The notes under the pieces were generated by a model. The model was given only the letters and a program-made list of their open reading frames with translations, ran no database searches and was not told where the DNA came from. Both the position numbers and the translations under genes were made by a program. From contig CAWJLE010000005.1 in assembly GCA_963843645.1 (NCBI GenBank), forward strand, positions 620,001 to 684,000: a stretch of 64,000 nt of DNA, in the 5' to 3' direction. Positions 9,333 to 18,920 of this stretch are shown one piece after another. Position 1 is the first letter of the stretch. Each line of letters opens with the position of its first letter. This DNA comes from CAWJLE01 sp963843645 (GTDB taxonomy: Bacteria > Chloroflexota > Anaerolineae > DAOTYC01).

Positions 9333-10574
9333 CTACCGGATATACTCGAACTCCCACCAGAGACTCCGTTCGCCCTCTTCTCCGTTCGGGCCTATGGCCC
9401 AAACACGCCATCGTCCGGGATTCATCCCACCAAAATTGAAAGTGTATTCCGTCGAGTCGGTTTCAATGAACCCTTCCGCTTGTCGGCTAAACCACTTCTC
9501 ATAGTAGGCCTGGATTTCCACACCGTAGCTGCGCGCGCCATTCACAGGTTTCCACACAAGACGGGTCGTTCGCGGATAGAAGTCGAAAACGGAATGATCA
9601 GCCGGGGACACCAAGACGGGTGCCGCGAGACGGGGCGAAGTGGGAGTCGGCGTAGGGGTCCCTGAAAGCGTGGAGGTCGCCGTCGGTATTGCGATCTCGG
9701 TTGGCGTCTCCGTCGGGGACGGGGTCAGGGTGAGTGCGCTGTCCCATTCCTTCTGCGCCGTGAGGAACCTGTCCTGCACATCTTCGTGTCGTGGATCGAC
9801 GGCAATGACCGCCTCAAACTCGGCCAGCGCCTGCTGCCATTTCTTGAGGTTCGCGTAAGCCAATCCACGCTGGTAATGCTCCCGCACCACGGCCAGCGCC
9901 TCCGCCGTCGCGGTTCCCATCGCGGCCAGTTTGTCTGAAGCCAGCTTCGCATCCAATTTCGACTGGGCGTCGGCCAGGGCGGTCTGAACGTCTTTGTGGT
10001 TGGGATCCGCCTCAAAGACCTGCTGCAACGCCGCCTTGGCTTCGGCCCATCTCTCCATCTTCGCGTAGTCCAGGCCTTTCTGGTACAGGGCCTCCACTTG
10101 CGCCTGGGCCTCAGTAGTGGCGGTGAGCATGGCTAGTTGGGTAAGGCCGGTTGCCGTGGTCTCCCTCAATTCTGCGTCGGCCGTGGCCGTAGCGCCTTGG
10201 GCCTGGGCCGCGGCCGTGCCGGTGGCCAGGATGGCCTCTGCCGCCGCTGTGGCGGACGCGATGGGCGCAAGCGCTACGGCGGTGGCCGTAGCTGCCTGGT
10301 TGGCCCTCGCCTGCGCCAGGCGGACCTGGGTGTCCTTGTAGTCGGCCTGAATGCGAAGCGCCGACTCGTATTCTTCTGCGGACTTCGGCCAATCGCCGAT
10401 CTTCTCGAAGGCCAGGCCGGCCTGGTAGTGCTGCGCCGCCAGTTGTCCCAACTGATAGGAGTGGGAGAGCGTCTGATAGCCAATGGCCACTCCGCCTATG
10501 ATCACGACCACAGACACGATGATGCCCCAGAAGGGGACGAATCCCCGCGCTCTGATTGTCTTTTTCACAGCCAT
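9333..10574 (-). CDS. Membrane-anchored TPR/coiled-coil protein with C-terminal Fn3-like domain
   Basis: 413 residues. A transmembrane helix at ~13-35 (FWGIIVSVVVIIGGVAIGY) is followed by three TPR-like repeats (HYQAGLAFEKIGDW, LYQKGLDYAKMERW, HYQRGLAYANLKKW). They are separated by Ala/Thr-rich segments such as TATAVALA and ATAEAQAQ. A short Thr/Pro stretch and a C-terminal beta-sandwich of about 95 residues follow (LVSPADHSVF ... WRVWAIGPNGEEG ... WWEFEYIR), which looks like a fibronectin type III or carbohydrate-binding fold. It is the shortest of the three anchored proteins in the locus and lies between the CUB-like display gene and an N-terminal-domain paralog. The predicted location is the cell membrane with the beta domain outside. 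No enzymatic motif was seen. Confidence 0.75.
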   Translation of the reverse strand: MAVKKTIRARGFVPFWGIIVSVVVIIGGVAIGYQTLSHSYQLGQLAAQHYQAGLAFEKIGDWPKSAEEYESALRIQADYKDTQVRLAQARANQAATATAVALAPIASATAAAEAILATGTAAAQAQGATATADAELRETTATGLTQLAMLTATTEAQAQVEALYQKGLDYAKMERWAEAKAALQQVFEADPNHKDVQTALADAQSKLDAKLASDKLAAMGTATAEALAVVREHYQRGLAYANLKKWQQALAEFEAVIAVDPRHEDVQDRFLTAQKEWDSALTLTPSPTETPTEIAIPTATSTLSGTPTPTPTSPRLAAPVLVSPADHSVFDFYPRTTRLVWKPVNGARSYGVEIQAYYEKWFSRQAEGFIETDSTEYTFNFGGMNPGRWRVWAIGPNGEEGERSLWWEFEYIR

Positions 10575-10617
10575 GACTGGCCCTCCTCGCAGATGGGCGG
10601 TGGCAGCGCCGCAGTGG

Positions 10618-11808
10618 CTACTCGGTCACAATCTCGTACAATTCCTCGCCAGCGGAGAACAACTGCTTGAGCAAGCCTGCTTTCTTGCTCTTGTCCACGA
10701 CCAGTTCCACCTCGGCCGTCTCGCTCGGGAGGCAGCCAAAGCGCGGCCTGGGCACGGACAGCCAGGGCACGAGCGGCTGCACGTGCCCGTACAAGTAGCC
10801 GCGTTTGCCGCAATTCTCGATGAGCAGGGTGACCCGCTCCGGCTGACGGAAGAAGACCGGCTTCGGCCCGTATCCCAACGCGCTGATGACCTCGAAGTCG
10901 TTGGCGCGGAAGTCGGGCGGCTTTGCGCTGAGGCCGTCCCTGAGAAAGCGCTCCAAGGCGATGTTCCGGTCGGGCAGGGCGGAGCAGACGGCCGCGGACT
11001 GGGCGGCCTCCGCCGCCTCAATGGAATCAAGGAACTCCTGGACGCGCCCATCCGCAAGGTAGCCCGTCGCCTCCTGCCAGTTGGCATCGCAGAACCGGAG
11101 GAGTTCTTCCGCGGACCGCAGGACCACGTTTTGGCCTGCGGCGTCGACGAACTGGGCCGACTCGGCGCTGTCGATAACCTGGGCGACGACGTTGACCTCG
11201 CGCGTCTCGGCCGCAGTGAGCAGCCTGACGGGAGTCCAGATCATGCCGGAGACGATGGGGCACACCTCGACACGAATCCGCGTCGTGTCCGGGCCAAACT
11301 GCGCCGGCGTGACCCGCACCTGGTCGTTGTCCACGTCGACGTGGCCGGGGCCGCCGCGGACGTCGAACTCAGCCGATGCCGACCGGCCGACGCGCACCGC
11401 TTTGAGCTCGACGCTGTCCGTGCTGACCCACAGTTGCCCCGCGGGAGTGGAAGCAGGCGACTGCGGAGACGCCGTTGGCGAAGAGGGCGGCGCTGACGGC
11501 ACGGGCGGGGCAGCCGCGACCTCGGAGACCGCCAGGAGCACGGGCGCCTCCGGCAGGCCGCGCAGCATCAACGACTCGACGACCGTCTGGCGCAGCGTGT
11601 CATCGGACCAGCCGCGCATGTCCAGCAGGAACCCGGCCCAGCGCTGCAGCTCCTGCACCACCTGCCCCGACGGCTCCAAGTCCGTGGCGCTGATCAGCAT
11701 CCGCAGTTGGCGCTCGTCCGCGGGTGCGCCGCGCGCGATCAGCCGGGCCAGGCTGCCGAGGAGGGGGGAAAGTTGCTCGATCTGGTCACTCGAAAGGCGT
11801 GATGTCAT
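10618..11808 (-). CDS. N-terminal paralog domain + Ig-like module + unknown C-terminal domain
   Basis: 396 residues. The N-terminal domain is residues 1-97 (MTSRLSSDQIEQLSPLL) and the Ig-like module is ~135-215 (LWVSTDSVEL ... REVNVVAQV). The last ~180 residues match nothing I recognise: a helical part (AEELLRFCDANWQEATGYLADG) followed by a beta-rich end (VTLLIENCGKRGYLYGHVQPLVPWLSVPRPRF) that resembles a second Ig-like or DUF11-type module. It is the only paralog without a beta-helix, FGE or membrane C-terminus. It is soluble and cytoplasmic by sequence. The neighbours on both sides are members of the same system with gaps of about 30-45 bases. Confidence 0.7.
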   Translation of the reverse strand: MTSRLSSDQIEQLSPLLGSLARLIARGAPADERQLRMLISATDLEPSGQVVQELQRWAGFLLDMRGWSDDTLRQTVVESLMLRGLPEAPVLLAVSEVAAAPPVPSAPPSSPTASPQSPASTPAGQLWVSTDSVELKAVRVGRSASAEFDVRGGPGHVDVDNDQVRVTPAQFGPDTTRIRVEVCPIVSGMIWTPVRLLTAAETREVNVVAQVIDSAESAQFVDAAGQNVVLRSAEELLRFCDANWQEATGYLADGRVQEFLDSIEAAEAAQSAAVCSALPDRNIALERFLRDGLSAKPPDFRANDFEVISALGYGPKPVFFRQPERVTLLIENCGKRGYLYGHVQPLVPWLSVPRPRFGCLPSETAEVELVVDKSKKAGLLKQLFSAGEELYEIVTE

Positions 11809-11837
11809 CGCTTCAGACGCCTCCTATCTTGCCAAGG

Positions 11838-13634
11838 CTACGATTCGAACTTCCGGGCGCACCGGAAACCAAAATTGACCTCTGCGCTGTCAGGCTTACG
11901 TGCCAGGCGGAACGAAGCGCTCAGGCTGCGCGCATTTCCGCCCCACGAACCGCCACGAAGCACCCTGCGCGCGCCGGCGGCCGGGCCAGTCGGATTGAAC
12001 TGGCGCGACGCAGGGTACGCTCCAAAGCAGTCCGCTACCCATTCCCAGGTGTTTCCGGACAGGTCCAAGGCTGTGCACCAGCTTGCGCCAGCGGGGTAGC
12101 TTCCGACCGGGCTCGTGCCGTGGCGACCCGCCGCCTGGCAGTTGGCCCGCCTGGGGTCGAACTGGACGCCCCACGGATACGCCGATCCCCGCGGCCCGCG
12201 GGCGGCGTACTCCCACTCGGCCTCCGTCGGCAGCCGGACTCCTGTCCACTCCGCATATGCCGCCGCCCCAAACCAGGAGACGCAGACGACCGGATGGTCC
12301 TCGTAGCCACGCTTTGGCCGATACCGGCCGGCCGCCAGCTCGATGCGGCACTCGGGGCTTGCCAGGTCCATCCAGGCGACCCGGCCCGCGAGCTTTCCTT
12401 GCGCGCTGAGAAATGCCGCGTATTGGGCATTAGTGACCGCAGTGCGATCCAGCCAGAAGCCGTCCAGCGCGACGGCATGCACCGGCCGCTCGTCCTCGTC
12501 GCCCCTGGCGCTGCCCATCTGGAACTCACCCGCTGGAACGTAGACCATGACCATGCCATCTATCGCGCGCGTCCGGGTCTCGCCGATGGCAGGCAAGCGG
12601 ACCGGCGGCGGAGCGACCGGCGGGGGCGCCACTACCACCGGCGGGGGAACGACCGGCGCCGGCGGTTGCTCCCACTGGGCCACCACCGGAATCTCGAGGG
12701 TCTCGCCGGCGGCGCTCAAGTGAATGGTTGTCCACACCAGGCTGCCGCCTCGCGGCGCGACCTCCACCCGCAGGCGGGCTGTCCCAGCCCCGAACTGCGG
12801 CGGGGTCACTCTGACCTGGTCGCCATCCACCAGGACTTGCCCGGGGCCTCCTTGAACCTTGACCTCCCGCACCGCCGACTGGCCGTGGGCGAGGGTGCCG
12901 AAGTCCAGGCTCTCGACGCTGGCGCTCAAGCGTGTGGCTTGACCGAACGTGGCGGGGGCGTCGGAGCCCTCCTGGCCGCCATTGGAAGGCGTACTGGTCA
13001 CCGAGTGGCATTGAATCAGCGAGACAAAGGACGCCTGGCTGGTTCCCATGCGAACGACCGTGCCGGTGCTGAGCTTTCGCAGGACGTCTTCGTCCAGGTC
13101 CGGTCCGCAGCCAACCGCCACGATCTGGCTCGGCCGAGTCTGTGCGTCGAGTCGATGGAGCACGGCGTCTCGTGCAGGCCCCCACAGGGTGCCGGTTGGC
13201 CGACCCCGGCCATCCGCGAGCCGGCCGTTCGTGAAGACGAAGACGACCGGCTGCCAGTCTCCTTTGCGACCACCTGCGATTGCCTTGACGACGTCTCGGG
13301 AAAGCGATGTCCGCAGCGCGTCGAACGCCAGGTCCAGGCGCGCTCCGCCGCCGATCGGCAGCGGGGGGATTTCCAGGCCGGCCACCGGGACCAGCCCTGC
13401 GGTGACGAGCCTGGCTTCGTGGGCGAACGTCACCACGCCCACATGCACCGTGCAGCGAGCGAACGGGTCGTCGCCAACCTCTCGTTGGAACTGTTCCAGC
13501 GCCTGCTTCACCGATTCGATCGGCGCGCCCAACATGTGCACCGAACAATCGACGAGCAGGTACACCGGCAGGCGGCGCTCGCCGTCGATAGGTTGCAGGG
13601 TATCCGATCCGAACAGCTTGCTCCACACGCTCAT
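11838..13634 (-). CDS. vWA + Ig-like module + FGE-sulfatase-fold fusion protein
   Basis: 598 residues. A vWA domain at ~20-210 is closely related to 884-1609. An Ig-like module follows at ~240-320 (LDFGTLAHGQS ... EIPVVAQW). A Pro-rich linker leads to a formylglycine-generating-enzyme-like (FGE-sulfatase, C-type-lectin fold) domain at ~365-598 (IDGMVMVYVPAGEFQMG ... RLPTEAEWEYAARGPRG ... RVLRGGSWGGNAR). The vWA MIDAS is degenerate: DCSVHM replaces DCSGSM, and TNGR replaces TDGR. The FGE part lacks the Cys pair that catalytic FGE has after RGGSW, so it is probably a binding domain. Its last 40 codons do not share the variable-region pattern or 3' flank of the other three FGE genes. ATG 13634 follows the coiled-coil gene closely. 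Confidence 0.85.
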   Translation of the reverse strand: MSVWSKLFGSDTLQPIDGERRLPVYLLVDCSVHMLGAPIESVKQALEQFQREVGDDPFARCTVHVGVVTFAHEARLVTAGLVPVAGLEIPPLPIGGGARLDLAFDALRTSLSRDVVKAIAGGRKGDWQPVVFVFTNGRLADGRGRPTGTLWGPARDAVLHRLDAQTRPSQIVAVGCGPDLDEDVLRKLSTGTVVRMGTSQASFVSLIQCHSVTSTPSNGGQEGSDAPATFGQATRLSASVESLDFGTLAHGQSAVREVKVQGGPGQVLVDGDQVRVTPPQFGAGTARLRVEVAPRGGSLVWTTIHLSAAGETLEIPVVAQWEQPPAPVVPPPVVVAPPPVAPPPVRLPAIGETRTRAIDGMVMVYVPAGEFQMGSARGDEDERPVHAVALDGFWLDRTAVTNAQYAAFLSAQGKLAGRVAWMDLASPECRIELAAGRYRPKRGYEDHPVVCVSWFGAAAYAEWTGVRLPTEAEWEYAARGPRGSAYPWGVQFDPRRANCQAAGRHGTSPVGSYPAGASWCTALDLSGNTWEWVADCFGAYPASRQFNPTGPAAGARRVLRGGSWGGNARSLSASFRLARKPDSAEVNFGFRCARKFES

Positions 13635-13638
13635 GCGA

Positions 13639-14038
13639 TCACCAGAATTTCCACCATTTCTTACGCTCTTCCTCTAGTTCGCCGGCCACCACCTTCAGCC
13701 GATTCAGGGCCTCGCGTGCCTGCGCCCGCTGGTTCTGAAGCTGACGGCTCAGTTCATCCAGGCTTCCCCCAGTGGGCGGAGTGGATGAGGGGGGCGCCGT
13801 CGGCGTCAATTCCAGGTTGGCCAGGAGCCGGCCACCCTCGACGGCCAGGCCGTGCACTTCGTTCAGAGCTTCCTCCGCCGCGCGGCGCGCCGCGGGCATG
13901 GTTCTGGCGCGCGGTCCGCAGGGTCGCGTCTCGCTGCCGGACGGCGGCTTCCTGCGCTCCTTTGGCCTGTTTCTCGGCCGCTTCGCAAGCGCGGATCGCG
14001 TCCAGGCACGTCTTGCGTATCTGCCACAGATTGTCCAA
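13639..14038 (-). CDS. Small coiled-coil protein (apparent frameshift)
   Basis: A TTG start at 14038 is chosen because a GGAGGTG site sits 8 bases upstream (14047-14053). The product starts MDNLWQIRKTCLDAI and is predicted to be almost entirely helical and charged. Around 13900 the frame must shift by one base for it to continue as AARRAAEEALNEVHGL and end in ELEEERKKWWKFW. The total is about 132 residues. The gene follows the FtsK-type ATPase gene within 60 bases and abuts the vWA-Ig-FGE gene. No family recognised. A small helical partner next to an FtsK-type ATPase could be an adaptor or substrate, but that is context only. Confidence 0.6.
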
Positions 14039-14099
14039 ATTAAGTTCACCTCCGTAGCCTGCGGCCCTGGGCCCGTGACGCCCACAAGGGCCGGGTTTA

Positions 14100-16912
14100 C
14101 TACACCGGGCCAGCCCAGCGTGCCTTGATAGTCGCCGCTGCTGCGCTCACGTCCGCCGGTGAGAGCAGGGCGTATGGCTTGAACTTGTCGACCACATCGG
14201 CTGGCCACTGTTCGCTGCGGTAATAGGCGCGCTCGCTCCCCAGCTTCGACGCGGCTGGCCCACCTACGAGATTGACCGACTCATCGGAGGTCATTTGCAG
14301 CGCCACGCGGTGGCCGAACTGGGCCAGGGCCTCGTGCACGGGGCCGCCGGCCGACGGCGCCCAACGCGCTCAGGCGGTCGCACCAGACCAGGGTGTGCAG
14401 GCCGACCTCCGGGCCTTGCTGGAACAGGCGAACCAGTTGCTCGCCCACGGGGCTGGGCGTGTAGGGATTCGGCCCCTTCGCCTCCAGCCAGCGCTGCAGG
14501 CCCCCGATCAGCACGAAGACGCGCTGCTCGCCCCGCGCGGGAAGCTGAGCCAGCCGCTCGTCTAGCTCGGCCGTCAGCGCCGCCAGCGCCTCGACCGCGC
14601 CCTGGCGCGCCTGGATATCGATAGCGTGGGGTAGCTCCTGCTTCAGTGCAAGCAGGGTCCGTCCCGCGGGCTGCTGCGGGTCCGGCGTGCCCACGTACAG
14701 GAAACGCGCCAGCCACGGCGGGACCGCCAGTCCCAGGCCCAGCAGTGCGCCGGTCAGCAGGCGCAGGGCCAGGGCCTCGTCGCTGCCCACGATCAGCAGG
14801 TTGTTCCCCTGCTGGGGCTCGATCGCAATGCTAAGGTCGTCGGCGATGCGCAGCGGCTGGCCCAGCCAGAACATAGGCGACGCGAGAGGCGTCCAAGCCG
14901 GGGCGGCCAACCGCCGGGCGATGGCCGAGTTCTGCGCCCAGACCGCCGGCGCGTCGCGGCTGAAGACGATGGTCGGCGCCGCGGGCGCGTACTTCTTCAG
15001 CCGGGCGAACTCGGCCAGGCCGCGCAGGTACAGCTCCCGCTCGTCGGGGGCAGCCCAGGCGATGCGCACCAACGATGTCGCGTCGATCCGGTCCGGGTCC
15101 GACGTGACGCAGGCGTCTCCGGCCTGGCTCAGCCGCGCGGCCCGCTCGTTGCCCTCGCCCAGGATCAGCGTGGAGTCCTCCGGCCGGCACTTGAGCGCGA
15201 CGCGCAGCCCCATCTGGCTTTTGATGTGGGCCATGTTCAGGAAAGTGCTGGCCGGCCGCTGGGCGCTGAGCAGCACGTGGATGCCGAAGGAGCGCCCGCG
15301 CATGACCAGGGCCGCCAGCGCCTCGCTCGCCCGGAACGACAGGCGGTCGTCCTCGCCGAAGAGGACCACGTACTCGTCCATGATGAGCAGGATGCGCGGC
15401 AGGACCTGGCCGGTCCGCGCGCGATAGTCGGCCAGCTCGGTGAGGCCGCTGGCTGCCTTGAACCGCTGGCTGCGGCGCTCCATTTCCTCGACCAGGCGCT
15501 CCAGGATGCTCAGCCCGAACTCGCGCTCGGCCTCCAGGACGACGGCCCGGGCATGCGGCAGGCCGTGGGTGGCGTAGTTCTGGAACTCGATCCCCTCCTT
15601 GAAGTCGACCAGGTACAGCTCCAACTCGGCCGGCGAGTAGGTCGTCGCCAGGTTCAGGACGAGCAGATGTAGCAGGTTCGTCTTGCCCGTGCCGGTCGCG
15701 CCGCCCACCAGGGCATGGTGCGTGACCCCCCGGCCGATGGCCAGGCGGCAGACGCCGCCCGACTCGTCCAGCCCGACCGGCGCCTCGAGGCCGTTGGCGC
15801 TGCTGGTCTGCCACCAATAGGCGCGGCGGACGGCGACGCGGCTGAAGGGGACACTCGTCGATGCCGAGGCCGCCGCCATGGGCGCGATGGCCCGTGCCAG
15901 TCGATCCACGACCTGGTTCGACGGAGGCGCATCCGGCACGACCGGCGTCTGCGCGAAATCCGGATCGTTCCACTCGACGAGGGTCGCGCCCTTCACCGTG
16001 ACGTACGTGGCCCCTTTCATAAAGGCCGCGAAGTCGAAGTTGTGGGGCGGCTTTTGGCCGCGCAGGACTCCTCCTAGGATGTAGCAGCCCGCCCGCTTGC
16101 CGGCGCGGGCGATGGACGCGAGCAAGTCGGCGGCCTTCGGCGAGAAGCCTTTGGGGAAGCCCACAATGACGAGGAAGTGGTAAGGCACGGCCACGTCGGG
16201 GTTGGCGGCGTTGTACGCGCCGATGTCCGGGTACGTGCTCTTCAGCCGGTCCTGGATGACCTCCTGGATGTCCCGGTCCAACTGGGCCAGGGCGGACTCG
16301 ATGTCCTGGTCATCGCACCAGGTTTTCGGCCCGCGGATGCTTTCGGGCAGGTGCAGCAGCGAGTCGAGGTTGCTGCCCCGGTCCAGCGGATCGCAGACGA
16401 TGAACTGGTAGGTGCCCGGCGCGCTGAGGGCGGCGATGCGCCAGGCCAGCGAGCTGAGCAGGCCCGCGCCAGGCCTTCGACTGGGCGTCGTCGAACGACA
16501 CGAGAATATGGCGCTCGCCGACGAGTGGCAGCAAGGCCGGCATGGCCGGCAGCCGCGCGGTCAGGTGGTCGGGGCGCACCTCGCCCAGGCGCAGCAGTGA
16601 GGGGGGCGCGCCCGCCGTGGGCGGTGTGTGCGACTTCCACGCCGGCGAGGTCCACAGCGCGATGGCCAAGCCGCCCCCGGTCAGCGCCGACTGCACGGCA
16701 CCTATCGCTGCCTGCTGCGCCCGGTCCAGCCCCGCAGTGGCCTGCTGGATGGCGGCCGAGTGGTCGCCCTCCGCCTGCCGGGTGAGGCCGGCCAGGGCCG
16801 CATCCAGGTCGCGCATCAGCATCGCGCTCAGCGCGTCAGCGGCCTGGGCGGCAGCCTGCAGGGTCGTGTGTTCGCCCACAACTTGTGCGGCCAGTTCCGT
16901 CTTTCGAGACAT
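14100..16912 (-). CDS. FtsK/SpoIIIE-type ATPase (two apparent frameshifts)
   Basis: The protein is about 935 residues when read through two one-base shifts, near 16470 (after DDAQSKAWRG) and near 14340 (after LSALGAVGRRP). The first ~150 residues are helical. The ATPase core has Walker A GATGTGKT, Walker B ILLIMDEY, and the conserved LYLVDFKEGIEF and LLSAQRP blocks of FtsK/SpoIIIE pumps. No N-terminal transmembrane segments are seen, so this is not a canonical chromosome-translocating FtsK. It resembles the soluble FtsK-HerA ATPases found with conflict and secretion systems. The gene lies between the IS element and the small coiled-coil gene. The neighbouring repeat proteins suggest it supplies the NTP-driven step of the locus (inference). 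Confidence 0.85.
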
Positions 16913-16989
16913 GGTCTTTACCTCAACAGACTAGACTTTAACCACGATGAGGTCTGCGTTAGCGACAACCCGTGACCTGAGAGTCAACC

Positions 16990-17074
16990 CCCAGGCTAAT
17001 ATCTGAAGCATGCTTTAGCATGCTAAATATTCTCTGCGAAGCCTGCTTGAGCAGGCTTCGGCTATTAGCCTGGG
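16990..17074. repeat. Palindromic element folding as a three-way junction
   Basis: A perfect 12-bp outer stem (16990-17001 with 17063-17074, CCCAGGCTAATA) encloses two hairpins. One is AGCATGCT-TT-AGCATGCT at 17007-17024. The other is a 10-bp stem with a TTGA loop at 17037-17060 (CGAAGCCTGC). The element lies just after the IS transposase 3' end and before the FtsK gene. The IS target duplication begins 2 bases away. It may be a REP/MITE-like repeat or a structured RNA. Confidence 0.7.
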
Positions 17075-17075
17075 A

Positions 17076-18819
17076 ATTTACGATACTGTTGGTAAATTAG
17101 ATTGCGGCGGCCACGGTGGCGAAATGCGAGATGCGTGTCTTGGCCCGCGGGACACCGAGGACCCAATCGGCGAAGCGGGTCAGGTTTATGGCGGCCGCGA
17201 TGATCACCTGTTGCAGGCCGGTTTTTTTCAGACCACGGTAGCGTGATTTCCGTAAGCTCAAGCGGCGCGTGCCTTGGCTAATGGTGCCTTCGATGCCTGC
17301 CCGTCTTTTGTAGCGCTCCTTGAAGTCCTCGGTCAGTTGGTCGCGGCGGCGTTGTTGTAGCGCCTTATGCCGCGCTTCCAGGCGAAGTTTCAAGGTCCGT
17401 GGCCCCTGTTTGGCGTGGGTGCAGCGGGCGCGGCACGGGCACGCGGCACAATGCTGTGTGTCAAACGTCACGTTGATGACCCGCTGGCCCTGGGAAGTCG
17501 CTGGGGACCAATAGCGGCTGACTTGGCCGCACGGGCAGGTGACGGTCTGGCCCTGCCAGTCAATGGTGAAGCAGGACAGGTCGAACGCGCCGGCCGTGCG
17601 AGCTTGCCAACTGGCGTCCCCTTGGACCGGTCCACACAACTCAAGGCCGTACTCCATCTGGCTGGAGACTAGCAACTCGGCATCCAGGTAGCCGGCATCG
17701 ACGAAATGTTCCGCCGGCAGCAAGCCTTTAGCCGCCAAAGAGGCCTGGATTGGGCCCGTCAGGTCTCGATCGCTGCCGGTGGCCAGGGTGGTTTCGACGT
17801 TGGTGATGAAGTTGGGGCGGTCGGAGTCACACGTTTCAGTCAAGTGCACCACATAGCCAGTCCAGTTCAACTCTCTTTTGGTTCGGTTGCGGGCGTCGGG
17901 ATCATACGGCGATTGGAGCAGTAAGCTGGCCGGCGGCAAATCAGTCGTGCTCCGCCACCGAATCCGCCCGGCCCGCACTTCATATTGCTGCACCCAGACT
18001 TGACGCAGGATCTCCACCCCCGGGCAGTGCCGCACGGACGCCGGGGTGCCCGGCGCATAAACCGCCGCCAAGAGGGTCTGCCCATCCGCCCCAATTGTTC
18101 GCGCCAACTTCGCCCGCTCCGCGTCTGATTTGGGTAGCCGGTAGTGCTCAAACCGCTTGGCATAGCGCGAGCCCCAGTCGGCGCCGCTCCGCGCCGCCAA
18201 CCAGTGCGGCGCCAGGACCGCCAACTCGTTCAGGGCATACCGCAGAGTTTCACCCACCATTTCCAACCGGTTCAGACGCCGCACGGACGCCAAGACATGG
18301 GTCGAATCCGTCCGCTGTTTCGTCCGCGCTTTCAATAGTCCCAGCGCCTTGAACCGGTCTAACATGTCATCCAACAACCGCTGCACCCTGTTGGTGGTCA
18401 GCAAGTACGTGCGGAAATCAGTCAACAGCGTATAATCAAAGCCCGTGTCCGTTAACTCCAAGCCCAGCGCATATTTCCAGTCAATCCGGGCCCGCACGGC
18501 CTCGGCTGCCTGCCGATCAGTCAAGCCTTCGGCGAACTGCATCACCGTTACCAAGGCCAGCACTCCGGGCGACTCCGCCGGACGCCCGCGCAGTGACGAG
18601 AACAGGGGTGCAAACTCACTGTCGTGGTACAACACACCCAATTGGTCCCGCATCACCATGTACACATTCGGGGTGCGAAATGCAGCCTGAGCCACGCGAA
18701 CCGTCTCCTGCGGGATACTGGACAAATCGTCGCGTCGAGACATGAGTGCCACCTCCCCTGATCCTATGTGGTCACTCAATATAACATACGAATTCGAATT
18801 TACCAACAGTATCATTTAC
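17076..18819 (-). mobile_element. IS1182-type insertion sequence with 17-bp inverted repeats and 6-bp target duplication
   Basis: Terminal inverted repeats of 17 bp (GATACTGTTGGTAAATT) are at 17082-17098 and 18797-18813. The hexamer ATTTAC directly flanks them on both sides (17076-17081, 18814-18819), a target-site duplication that shows a simple, probably recent transposition. The left repeat overlaps the transposase stop codon. The element carries one gene and splits the minus-strand locus between the FtsK gene and an FGE gene. Confidence 0.9.
17097..18743 (-). CDS. IS1182 family transposase
   Basis: ATG 18743 is chosen because GGGGAGG lies 8 bases upstream. The product is 548 residues. 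The N-terminal region matches DUF772-type transposases (FAPLFSSLRGRPAESPGVLALVTVMQFAEGLTDR...), the middle carries the DDE signature region RTDSTHVLAS, then a Cys-rich insert (CAACPCRARCTH), and the C-terminal RRAGIEGTISQG holds the last acidic residue. The reading frame is intact and full length for the family, so the element is potentially active. It catalyses cut-and-paste or copy-paste movement of the IS it sits in. Confidence 0.95.
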   Translation of the reverse strand: MSRRDDLSSIPQETVRVAQAAFRTPNVYMVMRDQLGVLYHDSEFAPLFSSLRGRPAESPGVLALVTVMQFAEGLTDRQAAEAVRARIDWKYALGLELTDTGFDYTLLTDFRTYLLTTNRVQRLLDDMLDRFKALGLLKARTKQRTDSTHVLASVRRLNRLEMVGETLRYALNELAVLAPHWLAARSGADWGSRYAKRFEHYRLPKSDAERAKLARTIGADGQTLLAAVYAPGTPASVRHCPGVEILRQVWVQQYEVRAGRIRWRSTTDLPPASLLLQSPYDPDARNRTKRELNWTGYVVHLTETCDSDRPNFITNVETTLATGSDRDLTGPIQASLAAKGLLPAEHFVDAGYLDAELLVSSQMEYGLELCGPVQGDASWQARTAGAFDLSCFTIDWQGQTVTCPCGQVSRYWSPATSQGQRVINVTFDTQHCAACPCRARCTHAKQGPRTLKLRLEARHKALQQRRRDQLTEDFKERYKRRAGIEGTISQGTRRLSLRKSRYRGLKKTGLQQVIIAAAINLTRFADWVLGVPRAKTRISHFATVAAAI

Positions 18820-18920
18820 TTCCAGGAAGCGCTCCCAAAATCAAAATGACTTCTCACCCCGCGACCCTCCTGCGGCGGGATGAAGGAAAAGACAACAGAT
18901 AACAATGGACACCTGGCAAA

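Noticed and set aside
16990..17074. Simple rho-independent terminator for the transposase
   Set aside because: It has two hairpins inside an outer stem and no T-run; the IS ends before it.
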